A stretch of DNA of 64,000 nucleotides, from the NCBI RefSeq assembly GCF_052161655.1, contig NZ_CP197418.1, positions 434,001 through 498,000 on the forward strand, in the 5' to 3' direction. Of the stretch, positions 51,489 to 60,438 are shown in pieces. The notes under the pieces were generated by a model. The model saw only the letters and a list, made by a program, of their open reading frames with translations. It did no database searches and was not told where the DNA came from. The first letter of the stretch is position 1; the number at the start of each line of letters is the position of its first letter. The position numbers were made by a program, and so were the translations under genes. This DNA is from Novipirellula sp052161655. Lineage in GTDB: Bacteria > Planctomycetota > Planctomycetia > Pirellulales > Pirellulaceae.

Positions 51489-51942
51489 GCTTCATTGAAT
51501 CGCTGTCGTGGGGAGTGGTCGACCCCTTTCGCTGATAAAGGTGATGCTAACGTATCGGATTTGCGAGTCAAGCAAATGCTGCGGAGTTCGTGTCCGCCTT
51601 CTGAAAAGCGTTGTTGTGTTCAGGCCTTGAAGGTAGAGTGCAGACAGTTGCTAAATCCAGAAAAGTGCGACGTCTCTTTTACTGGTCTCTAACATTGCCG
51701 CGAGCAGACGGAGACATCCAGTCCGTGAGGCCGAACAAAAGTCGTGGCAAATCTTAATCTTAATCCTACTCGTAATCTTAATCCCGTCTGCGTAACCACG
51801 CTGGACCGGTGCCAACCAGAGAAGATTAGAATTACGAGTAACTTGGACTCGTACGGAGTTCCTGGTTGTTGGCGAAATTGTGTTGGGTGCATCCATGTTC
51901 GCAATGTTAAGAAGATGCTGCTGACCCGTTTTTTGGGCTTCG
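51489..51942. other. 454-bp intergenic region with AATCTT hexamer repeat and inverted copy
   Basis: At 51750-51785 six hexamers stand in phase: AATCTT, AATCTT, AATCCT, ACTCGT, AATCTT, AATCCC. ACTCGTAATCTTAATC (51768-51783) is the inverted match, 14 of 16 bases, of 51824-51839, so the area can fold into a 72-bp hairpin. No gene is seen in the rest. Confidence 0.55.
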
Positions 51943-52851
51943 TTAGTTGTCGGGGCCGCCAAACGCGAGCCACCGTGCGCACTCTGCGCCCAATTCAGCG
52001 TCAGCCAGTTGTTCGTATTGCCGGGATTCTTCGACTGTCAGTGTTTCGGCCCATCGCCCATTCACGCCCTTGTGGATGAACACCTGCGCCCCAGCGTCCC
52101 AAAATGCACCTCCCAGAGGCACGCTTTTCGAAGCGTTTGCTTTCATCCACTCAAACGAACAATATTCGAGGATGGCTGGCCACCGGGATTCATTGATTGC
52201 AATATCGAGGAAGGCCGCGACGCGGCGAATCTCAGCTGGCATGTTCTGTTTGAGTTTGGTGAAGTGGACAAGCAACACGTTGGGCAGATCGCGAATTTGC
52301 CACCAGCTTCGCACATTTTCCCAGAACGGCCAAAACGGATGTCCGTCGCGCTCAAGCCACTCCTGCCAGTACTGTCGAATGTCGTCTGGAGGCGGTTCAA
52401 TCGGCGGTCCTACACGGCCCGGCGTTTCGTTCAAAGCGTCGTACCACGTCTGATTGGCGTTCATATGATGGTTGTACATGCTCCAGACTACGTCACGCCC
52501 ATCACGGCCGATGTAAATGTACTTTGCCTTCGGCGAAAACCGCAATGCGTCAACAGGGAGATGCGTTTTTAAGAAACGCCTATGCGTTTGAGCCTCAACA
52601 AGAGGCAGCTTGACTTCTTTCGGTGGAACGCGAAGGTCCATCCACGGAGACATCTCAGCGACCTCAAGGTCGGGATCACCGTTGAACAAAAGCTGGGCGA
52701 TGATTTGCTGCATCCATGTCGTTCCGGCCTTCGCGTAGGTCCCGATAACAATGTCGTTGTCTCGGAATTTAAAATCATTCCAGATAGTGGAATCGAAGTG
52801 GTGATTGTGAAGCTCTCGCCTCTTCACAGGCCAGTTAATTGCATCTGTCAT
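51943..52851 (-). CDS. Sulfotransferase (PAPS-dependent)
   Basis: The 302-residue protein transfers sulfate from PAPS to an alcohol or amine. The 5'-phosphosulfate loop is IGTYAKAGTTWMQQI (about 37-51), the 3'-phosphate site is YIYIGRDGRDVVWSMYNH (about 111-128), and the C-terminal dimer/PAPS motif is HKGVNGRWAETL (about 262-273). THLP near 94-97 may contain the catalytic His. It looks cytosolic, of the classical sulfotransferase_1 type rather than a heparan-type Golgi enzyme. Planctomycetes have many sulfotransferases and sulfatases; the acceptor is unknown. Neighbours give no clue. Confidence 0.9.
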   Translation of the reverse strand: MTDAINWPVKRRELHNHHFDSTIWNDFKFRDNDIVIGTYAKAGTTWMQQIIAQLLFNGDPDLEVAEMSPWMDLRVPPKEVKLPLVEAQTHRRFLKTHLPVDALRFSPKAKYIYIGRDGRDVVWSMYNHHMNANQTWYDALNETPGRVGPPIEPPPDDIRQYWQEWLERDGHPFWPFWENVRSWWQIRDLPNVLLVHFTKLKQNMPAEIRRVAAFLDIAINESRWPAILEYCSFEWMKANASKSVPLGGAFWDAGAQVFIHKGVNGRWAETLTVEESRQYEQLADAELGAECARWLAFGGPDN

Positions 52852-53070
52852 CGCTGATTCCCTGTTTAGTAATCGTCGGTGCTGGCCGATTCGCGTTACC
52901 GATCACCCAGGTTCATTCTGTCGGCGAACGTGACGAATCACGTGGTCGCTGTGAACGACTTTTCACTTCAATAGACTCAGCGCAGCGACTCACCTGCATC
53001 CGGCGGTAATACCCTTTTCACGACTTGTTCACATCGCCGAAGATATCCGATTCACAACATCATCGCTGAA

Positions 53071-53652
53071 TTATTCAATGATTGTCAGAGTCTTCACTCG
53101 ACCGTTGGTTTGAAGGTCCGAAGTGTATTCAAGTTCGGCTTTGACGTTGACTGTTAGGTGGCCGGCAATTTGGACTGTCGGAGGCGTCGAATAGCCGTAG
53201 CCTCCGTCGCTAATTTTAAAACCAGTGACCTCACCGTCCTTGATCGTTGCTGTCGCGACTGCCGGTTTGTGTTTCCAGAGTTCTCCGGACTGCGGCCGAT
53301 AACGGTAGAAATTTGAGACCTCGTCCAGTCGCTCGTTGGTGACTCCGTGCGGACCAAGTTTATCCATCAAGATCTGCTTGTTCGCTTGAGCACGAGACGG
53401 AGATGGCGAGCCGTTTTCTGCTGGACTGACGCCGCTGAACGCGTCGCGAAAAACCTCTGGTGTCACGCCGAGCGCATTACCGATCAGTGCAACTGGCCGG
53501 CCATGGTCGACCGGATCCGTTTCGTGTCCGCCGCTAAAGACGATTTGTCCGGCCGTTGCTGTCGTCATGGAAACGCCGTTGTTTTCACCGTTGGAACATC
53601 CAATGATGATGGGTAGCAAACTGATGATTAGTATCAAACGAGAAAATCGCAT
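53071..53652 (-). CDS. Lipoprotein of unknown function
   Basis: ATG 53652 gives 193 residues beginning MRFSRLILIISLLPIIIGCS, a clear lipoprotein signal (lipidation at Cys19). The mature part has NALGVTPEVFRDAFSGVSP, a stretch rich in Lys and Gln, and a C-terminal beta segment KDGEVTGFKISDGGYGYSTP followed by PTVQIAG, a repeat type seen in secreted proteins. The frame is open to 53730, but the signal decides the start. Its function is not recognised. It runs parallel to the zinc-ribbon membrane gene that starts at 54193 and ends 46 bp upstream. Confidence 0.65.
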   Translation of the reverse strand: MRFSRLILIISLLPIIIGCSNGENNGVSMTTATAGQIVFSGGHETDPVDHGRPVALIGNALGVTPEVFRDAFSGVSPAENGSPSPSRAQANKQILMDKLGPHGVTNERLDEVSNFYRYRPQSGELWKHKPAVATATIKDGEVTGFKISDGGYGYSTPPTVQIAGHLTVNVKAELEYTSDLQTNGRVKTLTIIE

Positions 53653-53698
53653 CAAAAAATCTGCATCGAGAGAGTTCTTGGTGAATGAGTGCACGGTA

Positions 53699-54193
53699 TC
53701 ACGAGATCCGAACCCATTCGGCATCACCATTTAAGCTAGCGAATTCGTATGCGAAGTCAGCGTCCCTGAACTCGTAGTCTACACTGTCCTTGTAGGCAGT
53801 AATGTCGATCGCCGGTGGATAGAAAGTTTCCCAAAAGAAATAGGGCGCAAGGCAAACGAGAATCAGGCCCATCGCCACCCATTTGCGAAGCGATCTTGCG
53901 ACGAAATCGTCCAAATGTGGCCATAGGAATGCCCTGAACAATGCGGCAAATACAAGTGTAAAGAGCATTCCACCGACGCGCTGTGTACGAATTCTCCAGG
54001 CACATTTCTCGCAAGCTGGTGGTCGGGTAGTAAAACCCCAACCAAATATCCAGAATACCGCTGTCCACCATCCGATCGTATGCGTCCAAAGCCTGATAGT
54101 ACGTCCTTGGTTATTACTCCCGCAGCGAACGCATCGTGCAGGATACCGAGCTTGATGTCGGCGTGGCAGATTTACATCAGTGCTGAATGTCAT
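53699..54193 (-). CDS. Membrane protein with N-terminal zinc-ribbon
   Basis: I place the start at ATG 54193 (164 residues, MTFSTDVNLPRRHQARYPAR); the frame extends to 54283. Cys pairs CVRCGSNN and CEKC (about 22-65) suggest a zinc ribbon in the cytoplasm. Membrane helices follow: GWWTAVFWIFGWGFT (about 42-56), MLFTLVFAALFRAFLW (about 76-91) and MGLILVCLAPYFFWETF (about 109-125). The C-terminal 40 residues are polar. There is no recognised family. It lies 46 bp upstream of the lipoprotein gene on the same strand. Confidence 0.6.
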   Translation of the reverse strand: MTFSTDVNLPRRHQARYPARCVRCGSNNQGRTIRLWTHTIGWWTAVFWIFGWGFTTRPPACEKCAWRIRTQRVGGMLFTLVFAALFRAFLWPHLDDFVARSLRKWVAMGLILVCLAPYFFWETFYPPAIDITAYKDSVDYEFRDADFAYEFASLNGDAEWVRIS

Positions 54194-54433
54194 GCGATGC
54201 AGTGAATAAACGTAGGGAGCAATTGGATCAGTTGGATAGATCGTGCGTCCAAGCGTGACCGCTTTGGGGCTTGGCGTTTTCAATCGAATATCGATTGATT
54301 CCTCGATCGATCATGAGAAAATTTCTACTGCCGCTACCTCGGCCAGTGAAAAGCGGTGTGAGGGGACCAATCGGACACACTGTGCAGTCGTTTTCGATGG
54401 GGAGTGTTGTCTTCGGGGTGCTTGTATAGAACA

Positions 54434-54517
54434 AGACAGAAAGATTGATGCGACAGAAAGAATTTTTCACCGCGACGAAGCCTTCTTTATTTTTCTGTCA
54501 CATTAATTTTTCTGTCT
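54434..54517. repeat. Inverted repeat of GACAGAAA units
   Basis: The 28 bases at 54434-54461 (AGACAGAAAGATTGATGCGA and on) match the reverse complement of 54490-54517 in about 24 of 28 positions. Each arm holds two copies of GACAGAAA, 16 bp apart, in opposite orientation across the 28-base centre. It could fold into a long hairpin. No gene is near enough to explain it; the gap from 54194 to 54923 has no ORF I would defend. Confidence 0.75.
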
Positions 54518-54580
54518 AATGAAAAACCTTAGGGAGCGTCGGCGTTCTGGCAGCAGCAGTAAAGGGCTATCTATCGCTGT

Positions 54581-54735
54581 GCCTCAGTTGGTTAGCGGTG
54601 CGTCGAGGAGCCGCCCAGCGGATTCGAACATTTTTCCCGCTGCGGCCCGCGGCTAACGCCGTCGGCTTAGTGAGCCGTGACGCGTGAGCGGCCGGGTTCC
54701 ACGCACTACCCGGTGCCTTACGGCCCACGGCTCAC
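54581..54735. repeat. Composite palindromic element with copies of two repeat families
   Basis: 54645-54668 (CCCGCGGCTAACGCCGTCGG and on) resembles one arm of the GGCGCTAGCC family found at 66-186 and 62696-62774. It is followed by a second palindrome with outer arms GTGAGCCGTG (54670-54679) and CACGGCTCAC (54726-54735), whose right half is identical over 30 bases (reverse complement) to 35060-35089. The element lies 189 bp upstream of the FMN-binding protein gene. Confidence 0.8.
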
Positions 54736-54923
54736 AAGGTCCTCGCCAATTCGTATCGGACTCTGCACCACGGGGCGATCCAAGATGATTAGAATTTGGA
54801 GCGTGGGGTGCAGTCGGATTCAAGTCCAGCGACAAACGCGAGACTGTCCTCGTGGACGCTCAGCGCCCGTGGACGCCGCGTATCTTCTTGCACACAGATT
54901 TGACCAAATCGAGGAAAATGGGA

Positions 54924-56204
54924 ATGCCGTATTCGAAAATGGGATGGGTTGCGTTGCTGTTCGTTTGCCTGTCGCATCCGGCCGCGTTCGGCGAGGATTT
55001 GGTCGAGTTTGTGAACGGTTCCACTTTGACCGGCAAAATGCTCGAGATTCGCAAAACGGCACGCGAGTTCGATTTTTCGTCCAAGTTTGGTCAGACCGCG
55101 GTGACGCGAACCTATCCGTACGCCAGCGTGCATGCGGTGACGTTCAACGGCAAACGCTTTGTCTTGACTCCCAAGCAAGCGGTGTCGGCCAGCGAGACAT
55201 CAACCAACGGGAAAACACTAACTCCCGTCGAACTGCGGAAGTACATTGAACAAGTCGGCAGCACTCCGCCCGATTGGCTCGCTTCGACCGACATGAATCA
55301 TCCCTCCTCGCTGGATCTCGATTGGCCACTGAACGCGCCGGGGAAATGGGACGAGTCAAAGAATATCGGCCAATACATTTGGGGACGCGTCAATCCAAAC
55401 GTTTCACGTTGGAAACCGGGCATTAAGTTGGTTCATCATGTGATGGAACGTCATCAGCGCAATCCAACGCTACTGAAACGTGACATGGAAAAGCTCGGTG
55501 AAATGTACTTCACGTTGCTGCAAGATTATCCGCGGGCCGCGCACTGGTTGCAAAAAGCCAAGGTGTCAGCGACCACTCCGACCGGGATTCATCTGGCCGA
55601 ATGCTATTGGCGTTTGGGCAGCAAGCCGATGGCAATGGAGATGCTAAAAGGCCGCAGTCTGCATCTCAACGCGATCAAGCTGCTTGGGGATATGGACGAA
55701 GTGGACAAGGCGATGGCGTTGACGGCAAGCTATGCCAACACGAACTCGTTCAACGAAGCCTTCCTAAACGCTGGCGATGCTCTGCGAGGTGCCGGACGAC
55801 TGGACGAGGCGATTGAGTACTACCAACGAGTGCTGGACATCAATAAAGCTCGCAATGCTGAGTATTTGAAACGGTACCAAGCCCGAGCCGCCGAGTCGAT
55901 CGAGGCGATCAAGTTGTTTGACAAGGCCGACGTCAGCCGAGTCGCCGATGGAACGTACACGGCTCACAGCACGGGATACAACGGCCAACTGGATGTGGAG
56001 GTCACAGTGGCGGATCGGCAAATTCGCGACGTTCGCGTGACCAAACACAGCGAAAAACAATTTTATTCGGCGCTAACGGATACGACGACACAAATCATCG
56101 ACCAGCAAGGAATCCAGGATGTCGATGGTACATCCGGGGCAACGATCACGTCTCAAGCGATCGTCAGTGCGACCGCTCGCGCGTTGGCAAAGGGTGCAAA
56201 TTAA
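54924..56204 (+). CDS. Secreted FMN-binding domain protein with TPR-like region
   Basis: I use ATG 54924 (426 residues), which has GAGG at a suitable distance; ATG 54918 and a GTG at 54852 are alternatives. A signal peptide (MGWVALLFVCLSHPAAFG) leads into a region with EFVNGSTLTGKMLEIRKTA, then TPR-like helical repeats (about 190-320; ECYWRLGSKPMAMEM, DALRGAGRLDEAIEYYQRVL). The C-terminal domain (about 340-426) is an FMN-binding domain of the NosR/NqrC type with DGTSGATITSQAIV, the T in SGAT being the expected covalent FMN site (phosphoester link). It should carry flavin outside the cytoplasm and take electrons from a membrane partner, here most likely the polyferredoxin two genes on. Confidence 0.8.
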   Translation: MPYSKMGWVALLFVCLSHPAAFGEDLVEFVNGSTLTGKMLEIRKTAREFDFSSKFGQTAVTRTYPYASVHAVTFNGKRFVLTPKQAVSASETSTNGKTLTPVELRKYIEQVGSTPPDWLASTDMNHPSSLDLDWPLNAPGKWDESKNIGQYIWGRVNPNVSRWKPGIKLVHHVMERHQRNPTLLKRDMEKLGEMYFTLLQDYPRAAHWLQKAKVSATTPTGIHLAECYWRLGSKPMAMEMLKGRSLHLNAIKLLGDMDEVDKAMALTASYANTNSFNEAFLNAGDALRGAGRLDEAIEYYQRVLDINKARNAEYLKRYQARAAESIEAIKLFDKADVSRVADGTYTAHSTGYNGQLDVEVTVADRQIRDVRVTKHSEKQFYSALTDTTTQIIDQQGIQDVDGTSGATITSQAIVSATARALAKGAN

Positions 56205-57356
56205 ATGCCACGCTCGTCGACTCAAATCACGCCGACTGCGATGGGGATCAAATTTGCGGCGGTGGCGGTTTGCTCGCTGTCCGCTTGTCTTGGGCTAGCG
56301 GCAGACGGCATCGCCCAAGAGCTGAATTCCCTCTCGTTTTCTCAAACGCAGCTCGCACCTACGGCACCGTTTGAAAACGATCCGTTTCGAAGCGGCGATT
56401 TTCGCTGGCGTGTCAGTCCACCGCTGATTGCGGTGGATCCCGCACGGTTGCCCGAGTCATCACAATATCCTTGGCTGGCCCTGAAAGATCCTTCGATCGT
56501 GCGGCACCAAGGTCGTTGGCATTTGTTTTGTACCTTGCGAAAAGCAATGCAAGGTGACGGTCGCATTCGAATCGGGTATGCATCGTTCGTCGATTGGGCG
56601 GATGCGAGCGATGCCGATTGGAGTGTGTTGGATCTGACGATGGGATATCACGGAGCGCCCCAAATCTTCTATTTCCAGCCGCACCAAAAATGGTATTTGA
56701 TCTATCAAGCCAGCGATGAGACTCGCAATTTGAAGTATGGCCCGTGTTACTCGACCAATGACGATATTTCAAAACCCCGCAATTGGACTCGTCCCGAGCC
56801 GCTGTATGTTGTCAAAGAAGGCGTCAAGGCGGGCCTTGATTATTGGCTGATCTGTGACGAGCAAAAGGCACACCTGTTCTTCACCACATTGAACGGTCAA
56901 ATGTGGCGAGCGGAAACGGCAAAGCAGGATTTCCCCAACCATGGTTGGACGGATGCCAAAATGGTGCTGCAGGCGGATATTTTCGAAGCAAGTCATACAT
57001 ACAAACTGAAACGTCAAAACCGGTTTTTGACAATCGTCGAAGCCCAGGCTGGCAAGCGGCGCTACTTCAAAGCCTTCACCGCGGATGCGCTGGACGGACA
57101 GTGGACGCCGTTGGCAGCAACTCGAGATCAACCGTTTGTCTCTCCCAAAAATGTCGTCAACCAAAGCGAGTCATGGGCTACGTCCTACAGTCACGGTGAA
57201 TTGATCCGCGACGGATCGAGTGAAACGATGGAGATCGATCCCGCCGAACTTCGTTTGCTATTCCAAGGAGCAAACGATGCTGAGTATCAAAGCGGGAACT
57301 ATGGACAGATTCCTTGGCGATTAGGGCTTTTGGAACTGCAGGGCTCTGCAAAATGA
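56205..57356 (+). CDS. GH62-like secreted glycoside hydrolase (arabinofuranosidase family)
   Basis: Starts at the ATG directly after the FMN gene's TAA (TAAATG). The 383-residue protein has a signal peptide (FAAVAVCSLSACLGLAADG) and a five-blade-propeller pattern: WLALKDPSIVRHQGRWHLFC (about 85-104, with the catalytic-base Asp in LKDPSIV), YHGAPQIFYFQPHQKWYLIY, NWTRPEPLYV, YWLICDEQKAHLFFTTLNG and IFEASHTYKL (Glu of the propeller site). These features fit GH62 alpha-L-arabinofuranosidase relatives. Embedded between redox genes with overlapping codons, it is an odd neighbour for a sugar enzyme. Its last four bases overlap the polyferredoxin start (ATGA). Confidence 0.8.
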   Translation: MPRSSTQITPTAMGIKFAAVAVCSLSACLGLAADGIAQELNSLSFSQTQLAPTAPFENDPFRSGDFRWRVSPPLIAVDPARLPESSQYPWLALKDPSIVRHQGRWHLFCTLRKAMQGDGRIRIGYASFVDWADASDADWSVLDLTMGYHGAPQIFYFQPHQKWYLIYQASDETRNLKYGPCYSTNDDISKPRNWTRPEPLYVVKEGVKAGLDYWLICDEQKAHLFFTTLNGQMWRAETAKQDFPNHGWTDAKMVLQADIFEASHTYKLKRQNRFLTIVEAQAGKRRYFKAFTADALDGQWTPLAATRDQPFVSPKNVVNQSESWATSYSHGELIRDGSSETMEIDPAELRLLFQGANDAEYQSGNYGQIPWRLGLLELQGSAK

Positions 57357-59836
57357 AACCATTGCGAAACTATCTGCTCGCCACAGCCCTTACAACTCTT
57401 GCCGTTGTGCTGATCACAACCGCGATGACGGGGCACGCGTTTTACCACCAATGGTTCGGTGATCGATTCGCTTTGGCGATCACGGTTGGGTCGGTGTTGT
57501 TGTCTGCCGCGTCGTTGGTGCTGTTGACGACCCAAGATCGAGGTCGATCTACCGCAGTCATTCGGCTGGATTGGTTCTTGCCCGCACTTCGCCGCGTGAC
57601 TGCGGGAAAATCTCCTTCGCATACGTTCCCCGGCCGGCTGCTACGACGCTGGATTCCCGCTCGCTTTCAATCAGATCGTCTCAAAAAGAAGCGAGGTTGG
57701 ATTCGAAAGTCCTTGCGGAAATTGGGTGTTTCGTGGTTGGCAACGCCGGTGCGACGCGTGGTGCAGTCGGTCTGTCTGGTCACCTTTGTTCTGCTGTTTT
57801 TCTACGTGTGCTGGCCATACAGCGCTCGCCCTCTGCCGCCCAGCAGCGTGTCGCACGGTTGGTCGTTGCAATCCGTTGATCAGCAAAGTGGTGAGTTTGT
57901 CTTGACTCAAGAAACTTCCCATTCGGCTTCGCCATCTGACTGGGAAATCAATTCCGGCACGACCCTTTTTGTCGTCGACGACCGCATCGCTGCCCTGGCG
58001 ACTGCCACGGAATCGGTCACTGCGATTGGACAGTTCGTGGTAACAGGACGCGAGGGAGAGCAGATTCGCTTGACGCCACGTGAAGAAGCCAGTCCGGCAA
58101 TGTTGGATGCGTTTTTAAGTGGTTCCGGTTCCTTCCAACTGGCCCAGCGTGATCCGCAAGCATGGCCCTCGCACTATGCCGACAATCTTACCAAAAAGGA
58201 ATTGATTCCGGCCGAAAGCTTTCTGCTGATCGACCCGTTGGTCAGTTTGTCGACGGCCGTCGCGTCACGCAGTTGGATCGCATCGCTGGTTTCTGCAGCG
58301 GCGATCCTGATCGTGTGTATTTTGATTCCTCGCGGGTTTTGCGGGTATCTATGCCCGCTGGGGACCACCATTGATCTGTTCGATTGGGCAATCGCTCGGC
58401 GGACGACGCGGTTTAACGTCGCTGACGATGGATGGTGGGTTCACATCAAATATTACTTGTTGGCAGGAACGTTAATCGCCGCGGTGTTCGGTGTGTTGGT
58501 ATCGGGGTTTGTTTCCGCGATACCGGTGATCACTCGAGCGATGTTGTTTATCGGTGATCCGCTGCACAGCGGCGTGACTCGCGGTTGGCATCTTGTTCCA
58601 AGCATCGGTGTAGGTCAATTCGTTTCGATCGGGCTGTTTATCGCCGTGTTGTCACTGGGGTTTTTGCGTCCACGGTTTTGGTGCAAGTGCGTTTGTCCAA
58701 GTGGTGCGGTTTTTTCGCTAGGCAATCTCTTTCGTGTGACCGAGCGCAAAGTCGAATCGTCCTGTATCCATTGCAACAAGTGTGTCGAGATTTGTCCGTT
58801 TGATGCGATCAAGCCGGATTTCACCACACGCACCTCAGACTGCACGATGTGCCAATCGTGTGGCGGTGTTTGCCCCACGCACGCGATCAAATTCGTCGAA
58901 CGCTGGAACGTGGTGGAGCTCAAAGTGGACAATGAACCGCAGACAAACGAGACGCCGCTCGGGCGTCGCGGTTTCCTGTCACTTGCCGCCGGCAGCACGG
59001 CTGCCGCGGTTGGCGGAATTGGGCTGGCCAGCGTGACCAAGTCGTGGGGAGCAAATTTAGATGATCCCGATTCGCCACGTTTGGTACGACCCCCGGGAAG
59101 TGTTCCCGAGCAATCGTTCTTGGAAATGTGTATCCGCTGCGGCGAATGTTTTAAGGCGTGCCCGAACAACGTGCTGCAACCCGAGGGATTCCAGCAGGGA
59201 TTGGAAGGACTGTGGACGCCGATGGTGGTGGCCGATTGGGCTGGCTGTGAATCGAGCTGCAACGCTTGCGGGCAAGTTTGTCCGACGGGTGCGATCCGGC
59301 CGCTGGTGATCGAAGAGAAGAAGGCCGCACGGATGGGGTTGGCGATCGTTAACGAATCGACCTGTCTGCCCTTTGCTGGCACCGGAGCGTGCGATTTGTG
59401 TGTGCAAGAATGTGACGCGGCAGGCTACCACGCGATCGAATTCACACAGGTCGGAACCGAACTGGACTCAGCCGGCCAACCGGTCGAAGGCACTGGCTAT
59501 CTAGCGCCCGTGGTCCTGGATGACAAGTGCGTCGGCTGTGGTTTGTGTCAAACGCGATGTTACGCCATCAACGTCAAAGCCGAAGGACTGCTGTCTCACT
59601 CGGCCATCATCATCGAGGCCGGTGAGGGCAAAGAGGATCGGTTGCACGAGGGGTCGTACATCGCGCTGCGTGAGCAAACCAAACGTCGACCCCCTGCCAC
59701 AACCGATAGCGAAGTCGTGCCACCAACGGAACCAACACAACCCAAGGATGTGGATTCAATAGACGAGTTGGCCGATGACCCGTTCGGAGTTCAATCGGAC
59801 GAAACGGACGCCGATCCCTTTGGATTGTCCGATTGA
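57353..59836 (+). CDS. NapH-NapG-like polyferredoxin fusion, membrane-bound
   Basis: From ATG 57353 (827 residues). The N-terminal part is NosR/NapH-like: membrane helices near 10-30, 35-55, 140-160, 300-320, 365-390 and 420-440, GFCGYLCPLG and FWCKCVCPSG, then two ferredoxin clusters, CIHCNKCVEICP and CTMCQSCGGVCP. An internal twin-Arg motif GRRGFLSLAAGSTAA (about 532-546) opens a NapG/MauM-like part with CIRCGECFKACP, CNACGQVCPTG, CDLCVQEC and CVGCGLCQTRC. The C-terminal 60 residues are acidic. It should pass electrons from quinol across the membrane to the secreted FMN protein encoded first in this trio. The two halves are normally separate proteins (NapH, NapG). Confidence 0.85.
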   Translation: MKPLRNYLLATALTTLAVVLITTAMTGHAFYHQWFGDRFALAITVGSVLLSAASLVLLTTQDRGRSTAVIRLDWFLPALRRVTAGKSPSHTFPGRLLRRWIPARFQSDRLKKKRGWIRKSLRKLGVSWLATPVRRVVQSVCLVTFVLLFFYVCWPYSARPLPPSSVSHGWSLQSVDQQSGEFVLTQETSHSASPSDWEINSGTTLFVVDDRIAALATATESVTAIGQFVVTGREGEQIRLTPREEASPAMLDAFLSGSGSFQLAQRDPQAWPSHYADNLTKKELIPAESFLLIDPLVSLSTAVASRSWIASLVSAAAILIVCILIPRGFCGYLCPLGTTIDLFDWAIARRTTRFNVADDGWWVHIKYYLLAGTLIAAVFGVLVSGFVSAIPVITRAMLFIGDPLHSGVTRGWHLVPSIGVGQFVSIGLFIAVLSLGFLRPRFWCKCVCPSGAVFSLGNLFRVTERKVESSCIHCNKCVEICPFDAIKPDFTTRTSDCTMCQSCGGVCPTHAIKFVERWNVVELKVDNEPQTNETPLGRRGFLSLAAGSTAAAVGGIGLASVTKSWGANLDDPDSPRLVRPPGSVPEQSFLEMCIRCGECFKACPNNVLQPEGFQQGLEGLWTPMVVADWAGCESSCNACGQVCPTGAIRPLVIEEKKAARMGLAIVNESTCLPFAGTGACDLCVQECDAAGYHAIEFTQVGTELDSAGQPVEGTGYLAPVVLDDKCVGCGLCQTRCYAINVKAEGLLSHSAIIIEAGEGKEDRLHEGSYIALREQTKRRPPATTDSEVVPPTEPTQPKDVDSIDELADDPFGVQSDETDADPFGLSD

Positions 59837-59860
59837 CTCGAGCAGGTATTTGTCTTGGTG

Positions 59861-59957
59861 CGGTAGCGTTGCTAGCGGGGAACTAAGGGACATGGCGAGA
59901 TTAATTTTGAAATTTCCCGTTCTTGTTATTCCCTAGCTTCTTATCGCTACCGTTTTT
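59861..59957. terminator. Extended hairpin followed by T-run after the polyferredoxin gene
   Basis: CGGTAGCG (59861-59868) pairs with CGCTACCG (59945-59952), and inside it GCTAG (59871-59875) with CTAGC (59933-59937) and GGGAA with TTCCC. TTTTT follows at 59953-59957. It starts 25 bp after the gene's stop and could end the FMN/GH62/polyferredoxin transcript; its length also resembles the dispersed palindromes. Confidence 0.6.
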
Positions 59958-60000
59958 ATCGCACTAGAAGTTTTGATGCTTGGGGCTTAGAATCGAGCTC

Positions 60001-60438
60001 ATGACCCGATTTGTTTCACTACTGCTGATTCCCTTTTTTGTGCTGGGGCAGGCTCTGCCTCATTCGCACGCGGGAACCGGCGTTGCTGAACCGGATGGTC
60101 ACGCAGTGCGTCCGCATGTCCATTTGCACTCGCATGACCATCATCATGGTGACGAAACTCATCATCACCATGATGCCGATGAAATGGACCTTGCTGCGGA
60201 TGCCGAAGGCATTTTGCCAGCATCGGATCACGATTCGGATGCCTTTTATCTGACGGCATCCGGGCAATCGCTGACGCGTCTTTCTCAATCGTTTGAGATT
60301 GATGTTTACGCTGCGAATTTGGATGCGTCAACGCTGCCGGTTGTGGTCGATACACGGTGTCGATACCACGCCATTGTTCCACCGGATCCGCTAGCAACAC
60401 TGCCGATCTATCTTCTCACAGCCTCTCTACGGCTATAG
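60001..60438 (+). CDS. Secreted His-rich metal-binding protein
   Basis: ATG 60001 gives 145 residues with a signal peptide (FVSLLLIPFFVLGQALPHSH). The segment VHLHSHDHHHGDETHHHHDA (about 39-58) is packed with His and acids and should bind divalent metals; further acids follow (DEMDLAADAEG). The C-terminal half shows no known domain. It stands directly before the CusB/CusA genes, so it likely holds or delivers metal in the periplasm. The frame extends seven residues upstream (59980), without signal-like sequence. Confidence 0.7.
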   Translation: MTRFVSLLLIPFFVLGQALPHSHAGTGVAEPDGHAVRPHVHLHSHDHHHGDETHHHHDADEMDLAADAEGILPASDHDSDAFYLTASGQSLTRLSQSFEIDVYAANLDASTLPVVVDTRCRYHAIVPPDPLATLPIYLLTASLRL

